Assembly: GCF_006742205.1 (NCBI RefSeq)
Contig: NZ_AP019721.1
Span: 806,001 to 870,000 of the forward strand
DNA: 64,000 nt
Source of the DNA: Staphylococcus epidermidis
GTDB lineage: Bacteria > Bacillota > Bacilli > Staphylococcales > Staphylococcaceae
Direction: 5' to 3'
The notes under the pieces are model-generated. The model was not told the DNA's origin, ran no database searches, and saw only the letters and a list, made by a program, of their open reading frames with translations. The number at the start of each line of letters is the position of its first letter. The stretch's first letter is position 1. Positions 37,424 through 51,436 of this stretch are shown here, in pieces. Position numbers and translations under genes: made by a program.

Positions 37424-37594
37424 ATGTTATCTTTTAATCAAAATAGAAACCACAGTCTTGAACAATCTTTAAAAGAAGGTTATGCACAAATGGCCGATTT
37501 AAACCTCTCCCTAGCAACAGAAGCTTTCCCGATAGAGTGTGAAGCTTGTGATTGCAATGAATCACATTTAATATCTAATTCAAAGAATGAATGA
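37424..37594 (+). CDS. mazE: Antitoxin MazE
   Basis: A 56-residue antitoxin that neutralises MazF and binds its own promoter region. It is unlike E. coli MazE; the match is to the staphylococcal form ([20 protein letters not shown]). ATG 37424 follows ATGGAGGTTC; an upstream in-frame ATG at 37409 contains the ribosome site. The C-terminal half holds a CEACDC cluster. The stop overlaps the mazF ATG by 4 nt, so antitoxin and toxin are coupled. Confidence 0.9.
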
Positions 37595-37953
37595 TTAGAA
37601 GAGGAGATGTTTATTTAGCGGATTTATCACCAGTTCAAGGGTCTGAACAAGGGGGAGTAAGACCTGTAGTTATCATTCAAAATGATACTGGTAATAAATA
37701 TAGTCCAACTGTAATTGTAGCTGCGATTACTGGTAGGATTAATAAAGCGAAAATACCAACCCACGTAGAAATTGAAAAGAAAAAGTATAAATTAGACAAA
37801 GATTCAGTTATTCTTCTTGAACAAATTAGAACACTAGATAAAAAGCGTTTAAAAGAAAAATTAACATTTTTATCAGAGAGTAAAATGATAGAGGTTGATA
37901 ATGCCTTAGATATTAGTTTGGGATTAAATAACTTTGATCATCATAAATCTTAA
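37591..37953 (+). CDS. mazF: Endoribonuclease toxin MazF
   Basis: Sequence-specific mRNA interferase of the MazF/PemK fold, 120 residues. It shows [29 protein letters not shown] and the C-terminal [10 protein letters not shown] motif. Staphylococcal MazF is known to cut at UACAU. The gene overlaps mazE and lies upstream of the sigma-B operon, whose transcription is linked to mazEF in S. aureus. Confidence 0.95.
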
Positions 37954-38297
37954 ATAATTATATGCAGTAAACATAAAAAAATATTGAAATAAAAGGCAAT
38001 AACTTTATAATAATTAAGTGTTTAAGTAATATTAGGATATTTAAACACTTATATAGTTGTCGATATGTCTATTTATATTTGATTTAAGACGTATCACTAT
38101 AGTTATTATGAAAATGTATTTATTATAAAAGGATGTCTTGAGTTTTTAAGGCTTTAGGTTATCCATTCCTAAAGTCTTTTTTAGCTATCAACAAAGTTTT
38201 AACACCAAAAATTATGCTATTCGCAGAAAGTAAATAAAGGTTTCATATTGTTATAAAAATGATGGGATATTGAAGTGGAAGTAAGGAGGCGCATTTC
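37954..38297 (+). other. mazF-rsbU spacer with two hairpins
   Basis: A 344-nt gap without an ORF. A perfect 10-bp hairpin AAGTGTTTAA/TTAAACACTT lies at 38016-38050 but has no T-run. A typical terminator lies at 38150-38182. The remainder is AT-rich; a sigma-A promoter for rsbU is expected but no good pair is recognised. Confidence 0.55.
38150..38182 (+). terminator. Terminator between mazF and rsbU
   Basis: GGCTTTAGG (38150-38158) pairs with CCTAAAGTC (38168-38176) with one G-T wobble, followed by six T. It would reduce but perhaps not abolish read-through from mazEF into the sigma-B operon. Confidence 0.8.
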
Positions 38298-39299
38298 GTG
38301 GAAGAATTCACAAAAAGTTATAAAGCCCTTGTTAAAGAAAGTTTAATAACTAACAATAAAACATTATTAATTAAGAAATGTGAAGCATTCACAAATGAAG
38401 TTATAAAGAAAGATGTTTTACCTGAAGATATAGTTGAGATACATAAAGATTATATTAATACATTAGATTTAACTGAAGAAGATATTTTAGAAACGCTCGA
38501 TGTGTTACAAGAAGTCGTTAAAGGATTTGGATATAGTTACCGAGATTACCAAAGACTTGTTAATAAGCTTCAAGTCCACGATAAAGAAATGGATTTAGCC
38601 TCAAGACTTCAACAAACTATGCTGAAAGCTGATATTCCACAATTTGATAGCATTCAAATAGGAGTGATATCTGTTGCTGCACAAAAAGTAAGTGGTGATT
38701 ATTTTAATCTTATTGATCATAAAGATGGCACAATGAGTTTTGCTGTGGCAGACGTTATAGGTTCAGGTATTCCAGCAGCTTTAGCTATGAGTATGATAAA
38801 ATTTGGCATGGATGCTTATGGACATTCACAACTACCTAGTGATGGTTTGAAGCGTTTGAACCGTGTTGTTGAAAAGAACGTTAACCAAAATATGTTTGTC
38901 ACAATGTTTTATGGACTGTATGAAGAGATGAATCATCTTCTTTACTGTAGCTCAGCTGGGCATGAACCTGGCTATATATATCGCGCAGAAACTGAAGCGT
39001 TTGAGGAAATTGGTGTGCGAGGAAGAGTTCTAGGTGTGAGTCCCAAAACACGTTATAGCCAACAGGAAATCCCTATTTACCTTGATGATTTAATCATAAT
39101 TTTTACTGATGGTGTTACAGAGGCACGAGATGTAGAGGGTAATTTTATTGATAAAGATAAGTTGTTAGACTTAATTCAAAAATATAAGCATATGCATCCA
39201 CAGGATATAGTTCAAATTATTTACGAAGCGATTTTAAAATTACAAAATCCTGCGAGAAAAGATGATATGACTATTTTAATTATAAAAAGAGTAAACTAA
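38298..39299 (+). CDS. rsbU: Sigma-B regulator, PP2C-type phosphatase RsbU
   Basis: Dephosphorylates RsbV, releasing sigma-B from RsbW. The 333-residue protein has an N-terminal RsbU_N helical domain (about residues 1-85) and a C-terminal PP2C/SpoIIE domain (about 120-330, with SGDYFNLIDH, DVIGSGIPAALAMS, SSAGHEPGYI and FTDGVTEAR). The gene is full length, unlike the disrupted rsbU of some laboratory S. aureus. The start is GTG 38298 after TAAGGAGG. It begins the rsbUVW-sigB unit. Confidence 0.95.
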   Translation: MEEFTKSYKALVKESLITNNKTLLIKKCEAFTNEVIKKDVLPEDIVEIHKDYINTLDLTEEDILETLDVLQEVVKGFGYSYRDYQRLVNKLQVHDKEMDLASRLQQTMLKADIPQFDSIQIGVISVAAQKVSGDYFNLIDHKDGTMSFAVADVIGSGIPAALAMSMIKFGMDAYGHSQLPSDGLKRLNRVVEKNVNQNMFVTMFYGLYEEMNHLLYCSSAGHEPGYIYRAETEAFEEIGVRGRVLGVSPKTRYSQQEIPIYLDDLIIIFTDGVTEARDVEGNFIDKDKLLDLIQKYKHMHPQDIVQIIYEAILKLQNPARKDDMTILIIKRVN

Positions 39300-39312
39300 T
39301 TTATAAAATATA

Positions 39313-39338
39313 GATTAAAGTTAATTCATGTAGGGTAT
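39313..39338 (+). promoter_or_regulatory. Candidate sigma-B promoter upstream of rsbV
   Basis: GATTAA (39313-39318), 14-bp spacer, GGGTAT (39333-39338). This matches the sigma-B consensus GTTTAA-N12-15-GGGTAT with one mismatch, at the place where S. aureus has its autoregulatory sigma-B promoter. Confidence 0.75.
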
Positions 39339-39398
39339 AGGTGATTTTGAGTACATATGTAGGATAAACACATTTGATAAAAACTAGGAGTGTATTAA

Positions 39399-39725
39399 AT
39401 GAATCTAAATATTGAAACAATAACTCATGATGATTTTTATGAGGTTAAAGTTGGTGGAGAATTGGACGTATATACTGTACCTGAATTAGAAGAGGTACTA
39501 GTACCAATGAGACAAGAAGGCACACATGATGTTCACGTTAACTTAGCTAATGTGAGCTATATGGATTCAACAGGCCTCGGTTTATTCGTAGGCACGCTAA
39601 AAGCATTAAATCAAAATGATAAAAATCTCTATATCTTAGGTGTTTCAGAGCGGATAGGTAGATTGTTTGATATTACAGGTTTAAAAGATTTAATGCATGT
39701 TAATGAAGGAACGGAGGTAGAATAA
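39399..39725 (+). CDS. rsbV: Anti-anti-sigma factor RsbV
   Basis: STAS-domain protein of 108 residues that, when unphosphorylated, binds RsbW and frees sigma-B. The phosphorylated residue is Ser57 in [18 protein letters not shown] precedes the ATG. A sigma-B promoter lies about 60 bp upstream, so rsbV-rsbW-sigB can be induced without rsbU. It is 1 nt from rsbW. Confidence 0.96.
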   Translation: MNLNIETITHDDFYEVKVGGELDVYTVPELEEVLVPMRQEGTHDVHVNLANVSYMDSTGLGLFVGTLKALNQNDKNLYILGVSERIGRLFDITGLKDLMHVNEGTEVE

Positions 39726-39726
39726 C

Positions 39727-40206
39727 ATGCAATCTACACAAGATTATATTGAAATGCGGTTGCCAGCTTCTGCAGAATACGTAAGTTTAATACGTTTGAC
39801 GCTTTCAGGGGTATTTTCAAGAGCTGGCGCATCTTACGATGATATAGAGGATTCTAAAATAGCAGTGAGTGAAGCGGTGACAAATGCGGTTAAACATGCA
39901 TATAAAAAAAATTCTGAAATAGGCATGATTAATCTTTGTTTTGAAATATTTGATGATAGAATTAAAATCGTTATTTCAGACCAAGGTGAAAGTTTTGATT
40001 ATGAAGCCACAAAATCACATTTAGGTCCATATAATGATAATGAAAATATTGATTTTCTACGTGAAGGTGGTCTAGGATTATTTTTAATTGAGTCTTTAAT
40101 GGATGAAGTTACTGTTTATAAAGAATCTGGTGTAACAATCAGTATGATTAAGTATATAAAAAAAGAGCAGGTGCGAAATAATGGCGAAAGAGTCGAAATC
40201 AGCTAG
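39727..40206 (+). CDS. rsbW: Anti-sigma-B factor and kinase RsbW
   Basis: Binds sigma-B to hold it inactive and phosphorylates RsbV. The 159-residue GHKL-type kinase shows the N box [22 protein letters not shown] and the G box [17 protein letters not shown]. It overlaps sigB by 26 nt, which keeps the inhibitor and its target in balance. Confidence 0.96.
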   Translation: MQSTQDYIEMRLPASAEYVSLIRLTLSGVFSRAGASYDDIEDSKIAVSEAVTNAVKHAYKKNSEIGMINLCFEIFDDRIKIVISDQGESFDYEATKSHLGPYNDNENIDFLREGGLGLFLIESLMDEVTVYKESGVTISMIKYIKKEQVRNNGERVEIS

Positions 40207-40951
40207 TGAAGTATCACCTGAACAAATTAACCAATGGATTAAACAACATCAAGAAAACGAAGATAGCCAAGCTCAAGATAAATTAGTAAAACATTATCGT
40301 AAGCTGATTGAATCTTTAGCTTATAGGTACTCTAAGGGACAATCACATCATGAAGATTTAGTTCAAGTTGGTATGGTTGGTCTAATAGGTGCTATTAATA
40401 GATTTGATTTATCATTTGATCGTAAGTTTGAAGCCTTCTTAGTACCAACAGTTATTGGTGAGATTAAAAGATATTTACGAGATAAAACATGGAGTGTTCA
40501 TGTACCTAGACGTATTAAAGAAATTGGTCCAAGAATCAAAAAAGTTAGTGATGAATTAACAAATGAACTTGAACGTTCACCATCTATTAGTGAAATCGCA
40601 CAACGCTTAGAAGTTTCAGATGAAGAAGTTTTGGAAGCGATGGAGATGGGGCAGAGTTACAATGCCCTGAGTGTGGATCACTCTATAGAAGCAGATAAAG
40701 ATGGTTCGACAGTTACATTATTAGATATTATGGGACAACAAGATGATAATTATGATTTAACGGAAAAACGTATGATATTAGAACGTATTTTACCTATTTT
40801 GTCAGAGAGAGAAAGACAAATCATACAATGTACTTTTATTGAAGGTCTTAGCCAAAAAGAGACTGGTGAAAGAATTGGTCTTAGTCAAATGCATGTTTCA
40901 CGTTTGCAACGTACCGCAATAAAAAAATTACAAGAAGCTGCAAGACAGTAA
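40181..40951 (+). CDS. sigB: General stress sigma factor B
   Basis: Alternative sigma factor for the staphylococcal stress response, biofilm and capsule-related genes. The 256-residue protein has region 2 ([20 protein letters not shown] and [12 protein letters not shown]), region 3 and a C-terminal region 4.2 helix-turn-helix ([20 protein letters not shown]). Its start lies 26 nt inside rsbW. A hairpin follows at 40994. Confidence 0.96.
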   Translation: MAKESKSASEVSPEQINQWIKQHQENEDSQAQDKLVKHYRKLIESLAYRYSKGQSHHEDLVQVGMVGLIGAINRFDLSFDRKFEAFLVPTVIGEIKRYLRDKTWSVHVPRRIKEIGPRIKKVSDELTNELERSPSISEIAQRLEVSDEEVLEAMEMGQSYNALSVDHSIEADKDGSTVTLLDIMGQQDDNYDLTEKRMILERILPILSERERQIIQCTFIEGLSQKETGERIGLSQMHVSRLQRTAIKKLQEAARQ

Positions 40952-40993
40952 ACGAGTTGTTAACAGATTTGGCAATTAAATCCGTTATAATAG

Positions 40994-41035
40994 CCTGGGA
41001 TGAATTAAAATAAGTTCATTTCAGGTTTTCTTATA
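40994..41035 (+). terminator. Terminator of the sigma-B operon
   Basis: CCTGGGATGAA (40994-41004) pairs with TTCATTTCAGG (41015-41025) with a wobble and one mismatch, followed by TTTTCTTATATTT. Confidence 0.8.
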
Positions 41036-41238
41036 TTTATATTTGCATGATTTAATAAATTTAAAATTAGTATTAGTTATATGAAATATTGGATACTATT
41101 AGAATGAATTTTATCAATCTGAATTATATCTCTATTTTTACTAGGTACTCTGATTGAAATGAATCGCTAGAAAATCAATTTAATTATTATGTTAAGATAA
41201 ATAAGTAATTTTAAAGAAAAGCGTGGTAGAAAAGACAA

Positions 41239-43389
41239 ATGGATAACAGTTTAATTGAAACAATTGTAAGTAAATATCAATTTTCGGAAAAACAAATTAA
41301 AGCAGTTTTAAAATTGCTGAAAGAAAACAATACGGTTCCATTTATAGCAAGATATCGTAAAGAAGCTACAGGTGGACTTGATGAAGTAGAAATTAAACAA
41401 ATCAATGATGAATATAACTATATGTTAAATCTTCAAAAACGTAAAGAAGAAGTAATACATAATATTGATCAACAGGGTCTATTAACTTCTGATTTAAAGC
41501 AAGACATATTAACACAGACGAAGCTACAAAGAGTTGAAGATTTATATCGTCCATATAAACAAAAAAAGAAAACACGTGCAACTGAGGCTAAAAGAAAAGG
41601 ATTAGAAGATTTAGCAGATTGGTTTTCACAATCAAAATTGGATACAAAAATTGAAGATAAAGCTCAATTATTCTTAAATGATGAAGTGACTACAATTGAA
41701 GATGCGATAGAAGGGGCTAAAGATATTATAGCTGAACGTATTTCGGATAATCCTCAATATCGCTCTAAAATACTTAAAGATGTTTTTAATCAGGGACTAA
41801 TTGTTTCCTCGAAAAAGAAAAAAGCCGAAGATGAGAAACAAACATTTTCTATGTACTATGATTACAAGGAACCAATTAAACGTATTGCTAATCATCGTGT
41901 TTTAGCGATGAATCGAGGAGAAAAAGAAAAAGTATTATCAATAAAAATTGATTTTGACACGACACGTATTCAAAGAGAAATAGCAAATGTTGAGATAAAA
42001 ACTCAAAATGAAGCAACTCCGTTTATTAAAGAGGCTATTCAGGATAGCCTTAAGCGATTAATTCTTCCTTCAATAGAAAGAGAAATTAGAGGAGATTTAA
42101 CACAAAATGCAGAATCTCATGCAATAGATGTATTCAGTGAAAATCTTAGAAATTTATTACTACAACCACCAATGAAAGGTAAACAAATTCTTGGAGTAGA
42201 TCCAGCATTTAGAACAGGGTGCAAACTTGCTGTCGTCAATCCATTTGGTACCTTTATTGCTAAAGGTGTTATTTATCCTCATCCTCCAATATCAAAAGTT
42301 GAGGCAGCCGAAAAAGAGCTGGTAAAGATGATAAGTGACTATAATATTGAGCTTTTAGCGATTGGTAACGGTACTGCGAGTAGAGAAACTGAACAATTTG
42401 TTGCTCAAGTAATAAAAAAATATCAACTTCAAGCTCAATTTATCATAGTCAATGAAGCTGGCGCATCAGTTTATTCAGCATCAGAAATTGCTAGACAAGA
42501 ATTTCCAGATTTTCAAGTAGAAGAACGAAGTGCAGTTTCAATTGGTAGAAGAGTTCAGGATCCTTTAAGCGAACTTGTTAAAATAGATCCTAAATCTATA
42601 GGAGTAGGACAGTACCAACATGATGTCAACCAAAAAGATTTAAGTAGTGCCTTAACGTTTGTAGTAGAGACTGCCGTCAATCAAGTTGGTGTGGATGTGA
42701 ATACTGCTTCTAAATCCTTGTTACAATATGTATCAGGTCTTACATCAACTATCGCTCAAAATATTATTGATTATAAGGAAGAAAACGGACCTATAAAACA
42801 TCATAAAGAAATAAGTAGAATTAAACGATTAGGTGCAAAAACATTTGAGCAAAGTATTGGTTTTTTAAGAATTGTTGATGGTGAAGAACCTTTAGATAAT
42901 ACTGCAATACACCCTGAAAGTTACGATGTTGCATATCGCATGCTTCATCAATTAGATTTAACTGCACAAGATATAGGTTCCGTTAAACTCAAAAACACGT
43001 TATCAAATGTTAATATTTCAACACTTGTATCTCAATTAAATATTGGTGAACCTACATTAAAAGATATAATACAATCATTGATTGCACCTAATAGAGATCC
43101 AAGAGATGAATTTGAAACACCTATTTTGAAGTCCGATGTATTATCGATTGAAGATTTATCTAAAGGCATGAAGTTGAATGGTACAGTAAGAAATGTTGTT
43201 GACTTTGGAGCATTTGTAGATATCGGTGTTAAACAAGACGGACTAGTACACATATCAAAATTATCTAAGAAATTCGTTAAAAATCCAATGGATATGATAA
43301 GTGTAGGAGATATTGTAGAAGTTTGGATTTTAGATATAGATGAAAATAAAGGCAAAGTTTCATTGACTATGGTTGCCCCAAATGAATAA
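41239..43389 (+). CDS. tex: Tex-family RNA-binding transcriptional accessory protein
   Basis: Large nucleic-acid-binding protein of 716 residues. The order is the usual one for Tex: N-terminal helical region (FIARYRKEATGGLDE), a YqgF/RNase H-like domain (GVDPAFRTGCKLAVV, about residues 318-332), tandem helix-hairpin-helix segments (about 490-560) and a C-terminal S1 domain (GTVRNVVDFGAFVDIGVKQD). The precise cellular role is not settled. The gene follows sigB by 287 nt and overlaps the SprT-like gene by 8 nt. An upstream ribosome site is weak (GTGGTAGAAA). Confidence 0.93.
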   Translation: MDNSLIETIVSKYQFSEKQIKAVLKLLKENNTVPFIARYRKEATGGLDEVEIKQINDEYNYMLNLQKRKEEVIHNIDQQGLLTSDLKQDILTQTKLQRVEDLYRPYKQKKKTRATEAKRKGLEDLADWFSQSKLDTKIEDKAQLFLNDEVTTIEDAIEGAKDIIAERISDNPQYRSKILKDVFNQGLIVSSKKKKAEDEKQTFSMYYDYKEPIKRIANHRVLAMNRGEKEKVLSIKIDFDTTRIQREIANVEIKTQNEATPFIKEAIQDSLKRLILPSIEREIRGDLTQNAESHAIDVFSENLRNLLLQPPMKGKQILGVDPAFRTGCKLAVVNPFGTFIAKGVIYPHPPISKVEAAEKELVKMISDYNIELLAIGNGTASRETEQFVAQVIKKYQLQAQFIIVNEAGASVYSASEIARQEFPDFQVEERSAVSIGRRVQDPLSELVKIDPKSIGVGQYQHDVNQKDLSSALTFVVETAVNQVGVDVNTASKSLLQYVSGLTSTIAQNIIDYKEENGPIKHHKEISRIKRLGAKTFEQSIGFLRIVDGEEPLDNTAIHPESYDVAYRMLHQLDLTAQDIGSVKLKNTLSNVNISTLVSQLNIGEPTLKDIIQSLIAPNRDPRDEFETPILKSDVLSIEDLSKGMKLNGTVRNVVDFGAFVDIGVKQDGLVHISKLSKKFVKNPMDMISVGDIVEVWILDIDENKGKVSLTMVAPNE

Positions 43390-43837
43390 TTTAGCATTAC
43401 AAAGCCTTACCGAAAGTATAGCGATAAAGTATTTTGGCAAAGCTTTTAAGCACGAGGTATATTATAATAAACGTTTACGTACCACTGGCGGTAGATATAT
43501 ATTAAGTAGTCATAATATAGAAATAAATCCAAAACAGTATGAAATGTTTGGAGAAAAAGCAGTCATTGATATCATAAAACATGAACTGTGTCATTATTTT
43601 CTTCATTTAGCTGGTGAAGGATATCAACATCGTGATAAAGCATTCAAGAGTTTGAGCGCCAAAGTAGGAGCACCTAGGTTTTGTACTCCGACAGAATCTT
43701 ATCAAGATAGAGCTAATTATAAATATAGGTGCATCTATTGTGAACAAGAATTTATTCGTATAAAGCGTGTGAATCTTGAAAAAATGCGTTGTGGACGATG
43801 TGGAGGTATTTTAAAACTTCTTCAAACAAGAAAGTGA
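43382..43837 (+). CDS. SprT-like zinc metalloprotein
   Basis: A 151-residue protein of the SprT-like (YdcK) family. The metal motif HELCHYFLH fits HExxH, with further conserved GEGYQHRDKAF, and the C-terminal zinc finger pairs CIYC with CGRC. ATG 43382 is used; the open TTG at 43373 adds three residues only. It overlaps tex by 8 nt, the same pairing as tex-ydcK in Bacillus. Proteolytic activity is inferred from the motif and is not shown for this subfamily. Confidence 0.87.
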   Translation: MNNLALQSLTESIAIKYFGKAFKHEVYYNKRLRTTGGRYILSSHNIEINPKQYEMFGEKAVIDIIKHELCHYFLHLAGEGYQHRDKAFKSLSAKVGAPRFCTPTESYQDRANYKYRCIYCEQEFIRIKRVNLEKMRCGRCGGILKLLQTRK

Positions 43838-43919
43838 AAGAATTTAAATCATCATTTTGTTTTGAAAATGAATTGTTAAAATTAATAAAAGAGTACTTGT
43901 ACTAATCATATATAAATTT

Positions 43920-43953
43920 AACCTGAGTCATTTATAATGTCTCAGGTTTTTCT
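43920..43953 (+). terminator. Terminator after the SprT-like gene
   Basis: AACCTGAG (43920-43927) pairs with CTCAGGTT (43941-43948), followed by TTTT. Third member of the CCTGAG/CTCAGG terminator group in this window. Confidence 0.88.
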
Positions 43954-44418
43954 ATGATATGTCTTGAAGATATATATATAAATAGCTGAGTAAGGGCAAA
44001 TAATTATTAAAATAAGATGTAAAAGATAAGTAATTTTATTTTGAATCAATGAGAAACCATTAAATTATCTTACAGTTTTTGATTTAATACTGAAAATTGA
44101 AATGTTAATAATCACAAAATTATATGTTTGATGATTATTGTCTTATGAATTTTATCATTAGGCGTCTTATTAATTGTAAAGTAATAATCGATGACTTGAA
44201 TATGGTGATGTAACTTTTTTATATTATTATTCTCCATATAAAGGTAATTTTAGTTATCCTTGACTTACGCTATGGTAGTAAAATAATTAAAAAGAACATA
44301 TTTGTATTTTTTAATTGAAGTTTAAGATAATATTGTAGAATGATTTACGATGTAATGCTATATAATTTGACTTGTGTATAATGTTACAAACAAAATTTAA
44401 ATTATACTTGTAAAAGCA
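43954..44418. other. AT-rich gene-free stretch upstream of the rRNA operon
   Basis: About 465 nt with no ORF that has a ribosome site, no RNA gene and no repeat that I can recognise. Very AT-rich, as is common for UP-element-rich regions ahead of rRNA promoters. Confidence 0.55.
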
Positions 44419-44447
44419 TTGACAATGTAATTGTTGTGATATATCAT
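44419..44447 (+). promoter_or_regulatory. rRNA operon promoter P1
   Basis: TTGACA (44419-44424), 17-bp spacer, TATCAT (44442-44447): perfect -35 and 5 of 6 at -10, about 150 bp before the tRNA-Leu gene. Confidence 0.75.
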
Positions 44448-44521
44448 AGTTATCGTTGTCTTAATAAGAGGTCTTAATATTAAGTACTAATTAATTTTAT
44501 TAATATAAAGTTAAATTATTA

Positions 44522-44550
44522 TTGACAAAACGTAACAAAGCATTTACAAT
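44522..44550 (+). promoter_or_regulatory. rRNA operon promoter P2
   Basis: TTGACA (44522-44527), 17-bp spacer, TACAAT (44545-44550). It lies about 45 bp before tRNA-Leu and 103 bp after P1, the tandem layout usual for rRNA operons. Confidence 0.82.
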
Positions 44551-44594
44551 AGTTAATGTTATCGATAATTAAATTCTAATTATGCGTTTTGCCA

Positions 44595-44681
<87 letters not shown>

Positions 44682-44703
44682 AATTGAATTTTTATATCTA
44701 CAT

Positions 44704-44777
44704 GCGGGTGTAGTTTAATGGCAAAACCTCAGCCTTCCAAGCTGATGTTGTGGGTTCGATTCCCATCACCCGCTCCA
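44704..44777 (+). tRNA. tRNA-Gly (anticodon TCC)
   Basis: A 74-nt cloverleaf with acceptor GCGGGTG/CACCCGC, discriminator T and encoded CCA. The anticodon stem TCAGC/GCTGA frames the loop CTTCCAA, giving anticodon TCC. It lies between tRNA-Leu and 16S and is part of the rRNA transcript. Confidence 0.96.
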
Positions 44778-44890
44778 TTTTAAATATGAACATTGAAAAC
44801 TGAATGACAATATGTCAACATTAATTCCAATAAACAGTAACGAAACGTTACAAACTATTTAGTATTTATGAGCTAATCAAACATCATAAT

Positions 44891-49629
<4,739 letters not shown>

Positions 49630-49698
49630 TTTTAAAAAACGTTTTGCGACGCAAAATCTTACTTACTATCTAGTTTTGAATGTATAATCATTCATTTG

Positions 49699-49813
49699 TC
49701 TGGTGACAATGGCAAGGAGGTCACACCTGTTCCCATGCCGAACACAGAAGTTAAGCTCCTTAGCGCCGATGGTAGTCGGACTGACGTTCCGCTAGAGTAG
49801 GACGTTGCCAGGC
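49699..49813 (+). rRNA. 5S ribosomal RNA
   Basis: A 115-nt gene from TCTGGTGAC to TTGCCAGGC, whose ends pair to form helix I; the CCATGCCGAACACAGAAG core is present. It closes the rRNA operon, 69 nt after 23S. Confidence 0.96.
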
Positions 49814-49843
49814 AAATATCGTATGGATGCGATGAGCCTAATC

Positions 49844-49866
49844 GAGACCGAAAGGTCTCTTTTTTT
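49844..49866 (+). terminator. rRNA operon terminator
   Basis: GAGACC (49844-49849), GAAA loop, GGTCTC (49854-49859), then seven T: a compact tetraloop terminator 30 nt after 5S. Confidence 0.92.
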
Positions 49867-50097
49867 ATACAAAATTAGTTTTAAAAAAGAAAGTGTTTGA
49901 TATGAAAAAGTAAACATATCGAGGAATAGAAAGCGCTTGTAACTTATGAATTTGGGAGCGAGAGTAATGAAATTAGTCGAGCTACAAGGTTCAACAAGAG
50001 ACGAAAATGAAACACAAGAGGGCGAGCGCTTATCTCAAGTGAAGAAAGTTTCTTAGCCGAGGGAACAAACTGACATTCTAAAATAAGATACTAAAAT
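49867..50097. other. Structured gene-free stretch after 5S with cre-like site and 29-codon ORF
   Basis: No known gene. It holds a cre-like AGAAAGCGCTTGTA (49928-49941, 12 of 14 to the CcpA consensus) and an ORF of 29 codons from ATG 49967 to TAG 50056 preceded by GGGAGCGAGAG. The predicted peptide is highly polar (MKLVELQGSTRDENETQEGE...). The 90 bases around it are purine-rich and richer in G and C than the flanking intergenic DNA. It could be a small RNA, a small ORF, or decayed sequence. Confidence 0.4.
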
Positions 50098-50132
50098 GAA
50101 GACGACGAATTAATAATATATTCGTCGTCTTC
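50098..50132. terminator. Bidirectional terminator downstream of ilvA
   Basis: GAAGACGACGAAT (50098-50110) pairs perfectly with ATTCGTCGTCTTC (50120-50132), a 13-bp stem. It lies 22 nt past the ilvA stop on the minus strand and ends the ilv-leu operon; minus-strand exit sequence is T-rich. Confidence 0.85.
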
Positions 50133-50153
50133 GGATTTGGTTATAAAATTAAC

Positions 50154-51428
50154 TTAAATAAGTAATGAATATAACATTTTATTTTCATTGATATAAATAT
50201 TAGAAGGATCAAATTGACATACGCGATCTTTTAACTGAATGAGATCATCATGATGTTTCAGCTGTATACCTATAATAACAGTTCCAGTGTTTTGTGATGT
50301 TTTCTTTAAATATTCAAATTTTGTAATATCGTCTTGAGGTCCGAGGACATCATTGACAAATTCTCTTAAAGCACCAGGTCTTTGTGGGAAATTTAAAATA
50401 AAGTAATGTTTCATTTCTTCAAATAGAAGGGAACGCTCCTCAATTTCTTTCATTCGATTAATATCATTGTTGCCTCCACTTACTATGCATACAATAGTTT
50501 TATTTTCAATCTGCTTTTTATATTGTTCTAAGGCACTTACACTTAAAGCACCAGCTGGTTCAGCAACAATCGCTTGTTTAGAGTACATATCCAGAATTGT
50601 GGAGCAAACAGCTCCTTCGTCAACTTGAACATAATCATCCACTTTATCTTTCGCAATATCAAAGGTAATATCACCAACTCTTGCTACTGAAGCTCCATCA
50701 ACAAACTTATCAATATTTTCTAAAGTAACTATACTATGGTTGATAACGACTGATTGATACATACTACTGGCACCGGTTGGTTCAACACCAATAATTTTAG
50801 TATGGGGGGAATGTGCTTTAAAATATGTGCTCACTCCTGAAATAAGACCGCCACCACCTATAGCAGCAAATACATAATCAAATGTTTTATCCTCTTTTTC
50901 AGCTTGATTTAATATTTCCTTAGCTAAAGTGCCTTGTCCTGCAATAGTATATACATTATTAAATGGGTCAATAAAATTCATTTTATGTTGCTTCGTATAG
51001 TTTAAAGCTTGTGCTAAGCAGTGATCAAATGTATCGCCAATTAATACTATTTCTACGTTACTATCCCCGAAGAATTTGACTTGATTGATTTTTTGTCGTG
51101 GTGTAGTTACTGGCATGAAAATAACAGCTTTTAAATTGAGTTTTTTGGCAGTATAAGCAACACCTTGAGCATGATTTCCAGCACTTGCGCAAGTAATACC
51201 TTTATTTTTTTCTTCATTGGATAATACTGAAATAGCATTATAAGCTCCTCTTAATTTAAAGGATCGTACCCACTGTAAATCTTCTCTTTTTAAATAAACA
51301 TTACAATTATATTTTTGAGATAAGTAATGGTCGAATTGTAAGGGAGTTTCTTTTACTATATTTTTTAGACGTAAATATGCTTCATCTATATCTTTTGTCG
51401 AAACTTTAGTTCTTACTGTCACTGTCAT
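50154..51428 (-). CDS. ilvA: Biosynthetic threonine dehydratase
   Basis: Deaminates threonine to 2-oxobutanoate, the first step to isoleucine. The 424-residue protein has a PLP domain with the lysine in [10 protein letters not shown] and a glycine-rich GGGGLISG loop, then one C-terminal ACT-like regulatory domain (about residues 330-424). One regulatory domain is the short Firmicute form. It is the last gene of the operon, 8 nt after leuD. Confidence 0.95.
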   Translation of the reverse strand: MTVTVRTKVSTKDIDEAYLRLKNIVKETPLQFDHYLSQKYNCNVYLKREDLQWVRSFKLRGAYNAISVLSNEEKNKGITCASAGNHAQGVAYTAKKLNLKAVIFMPVTTPRQKINQVKFFGDSNVEIVLIGDTFDHCLAQALNYTKQHKMNFIDPFNNVYTIAGQGTLAKEILNQAEKEDKTFDYVFAAIGGGGLISGVSTYFKAHSPHTKIIGVEPTGASSMYQSVVINHSIVTLENIDKFVDGASVARVGDITFDIAKDKVDDYVQVDEGAVCSTILDMYSKQAIVAEPAGALSVSALEQYKKQIENKTIVCIVSGGNNDINRMKEIEERSLLFEEMKHYFILNFPQRPGALREFVNDVLGPQDDITKFEYLKKTSQNTGTVIIGIQLKHHDDLIQLKDRVCQFDPSNIYINENKMLYSLLI

Positions 51429-51436
51429 TCACACCT

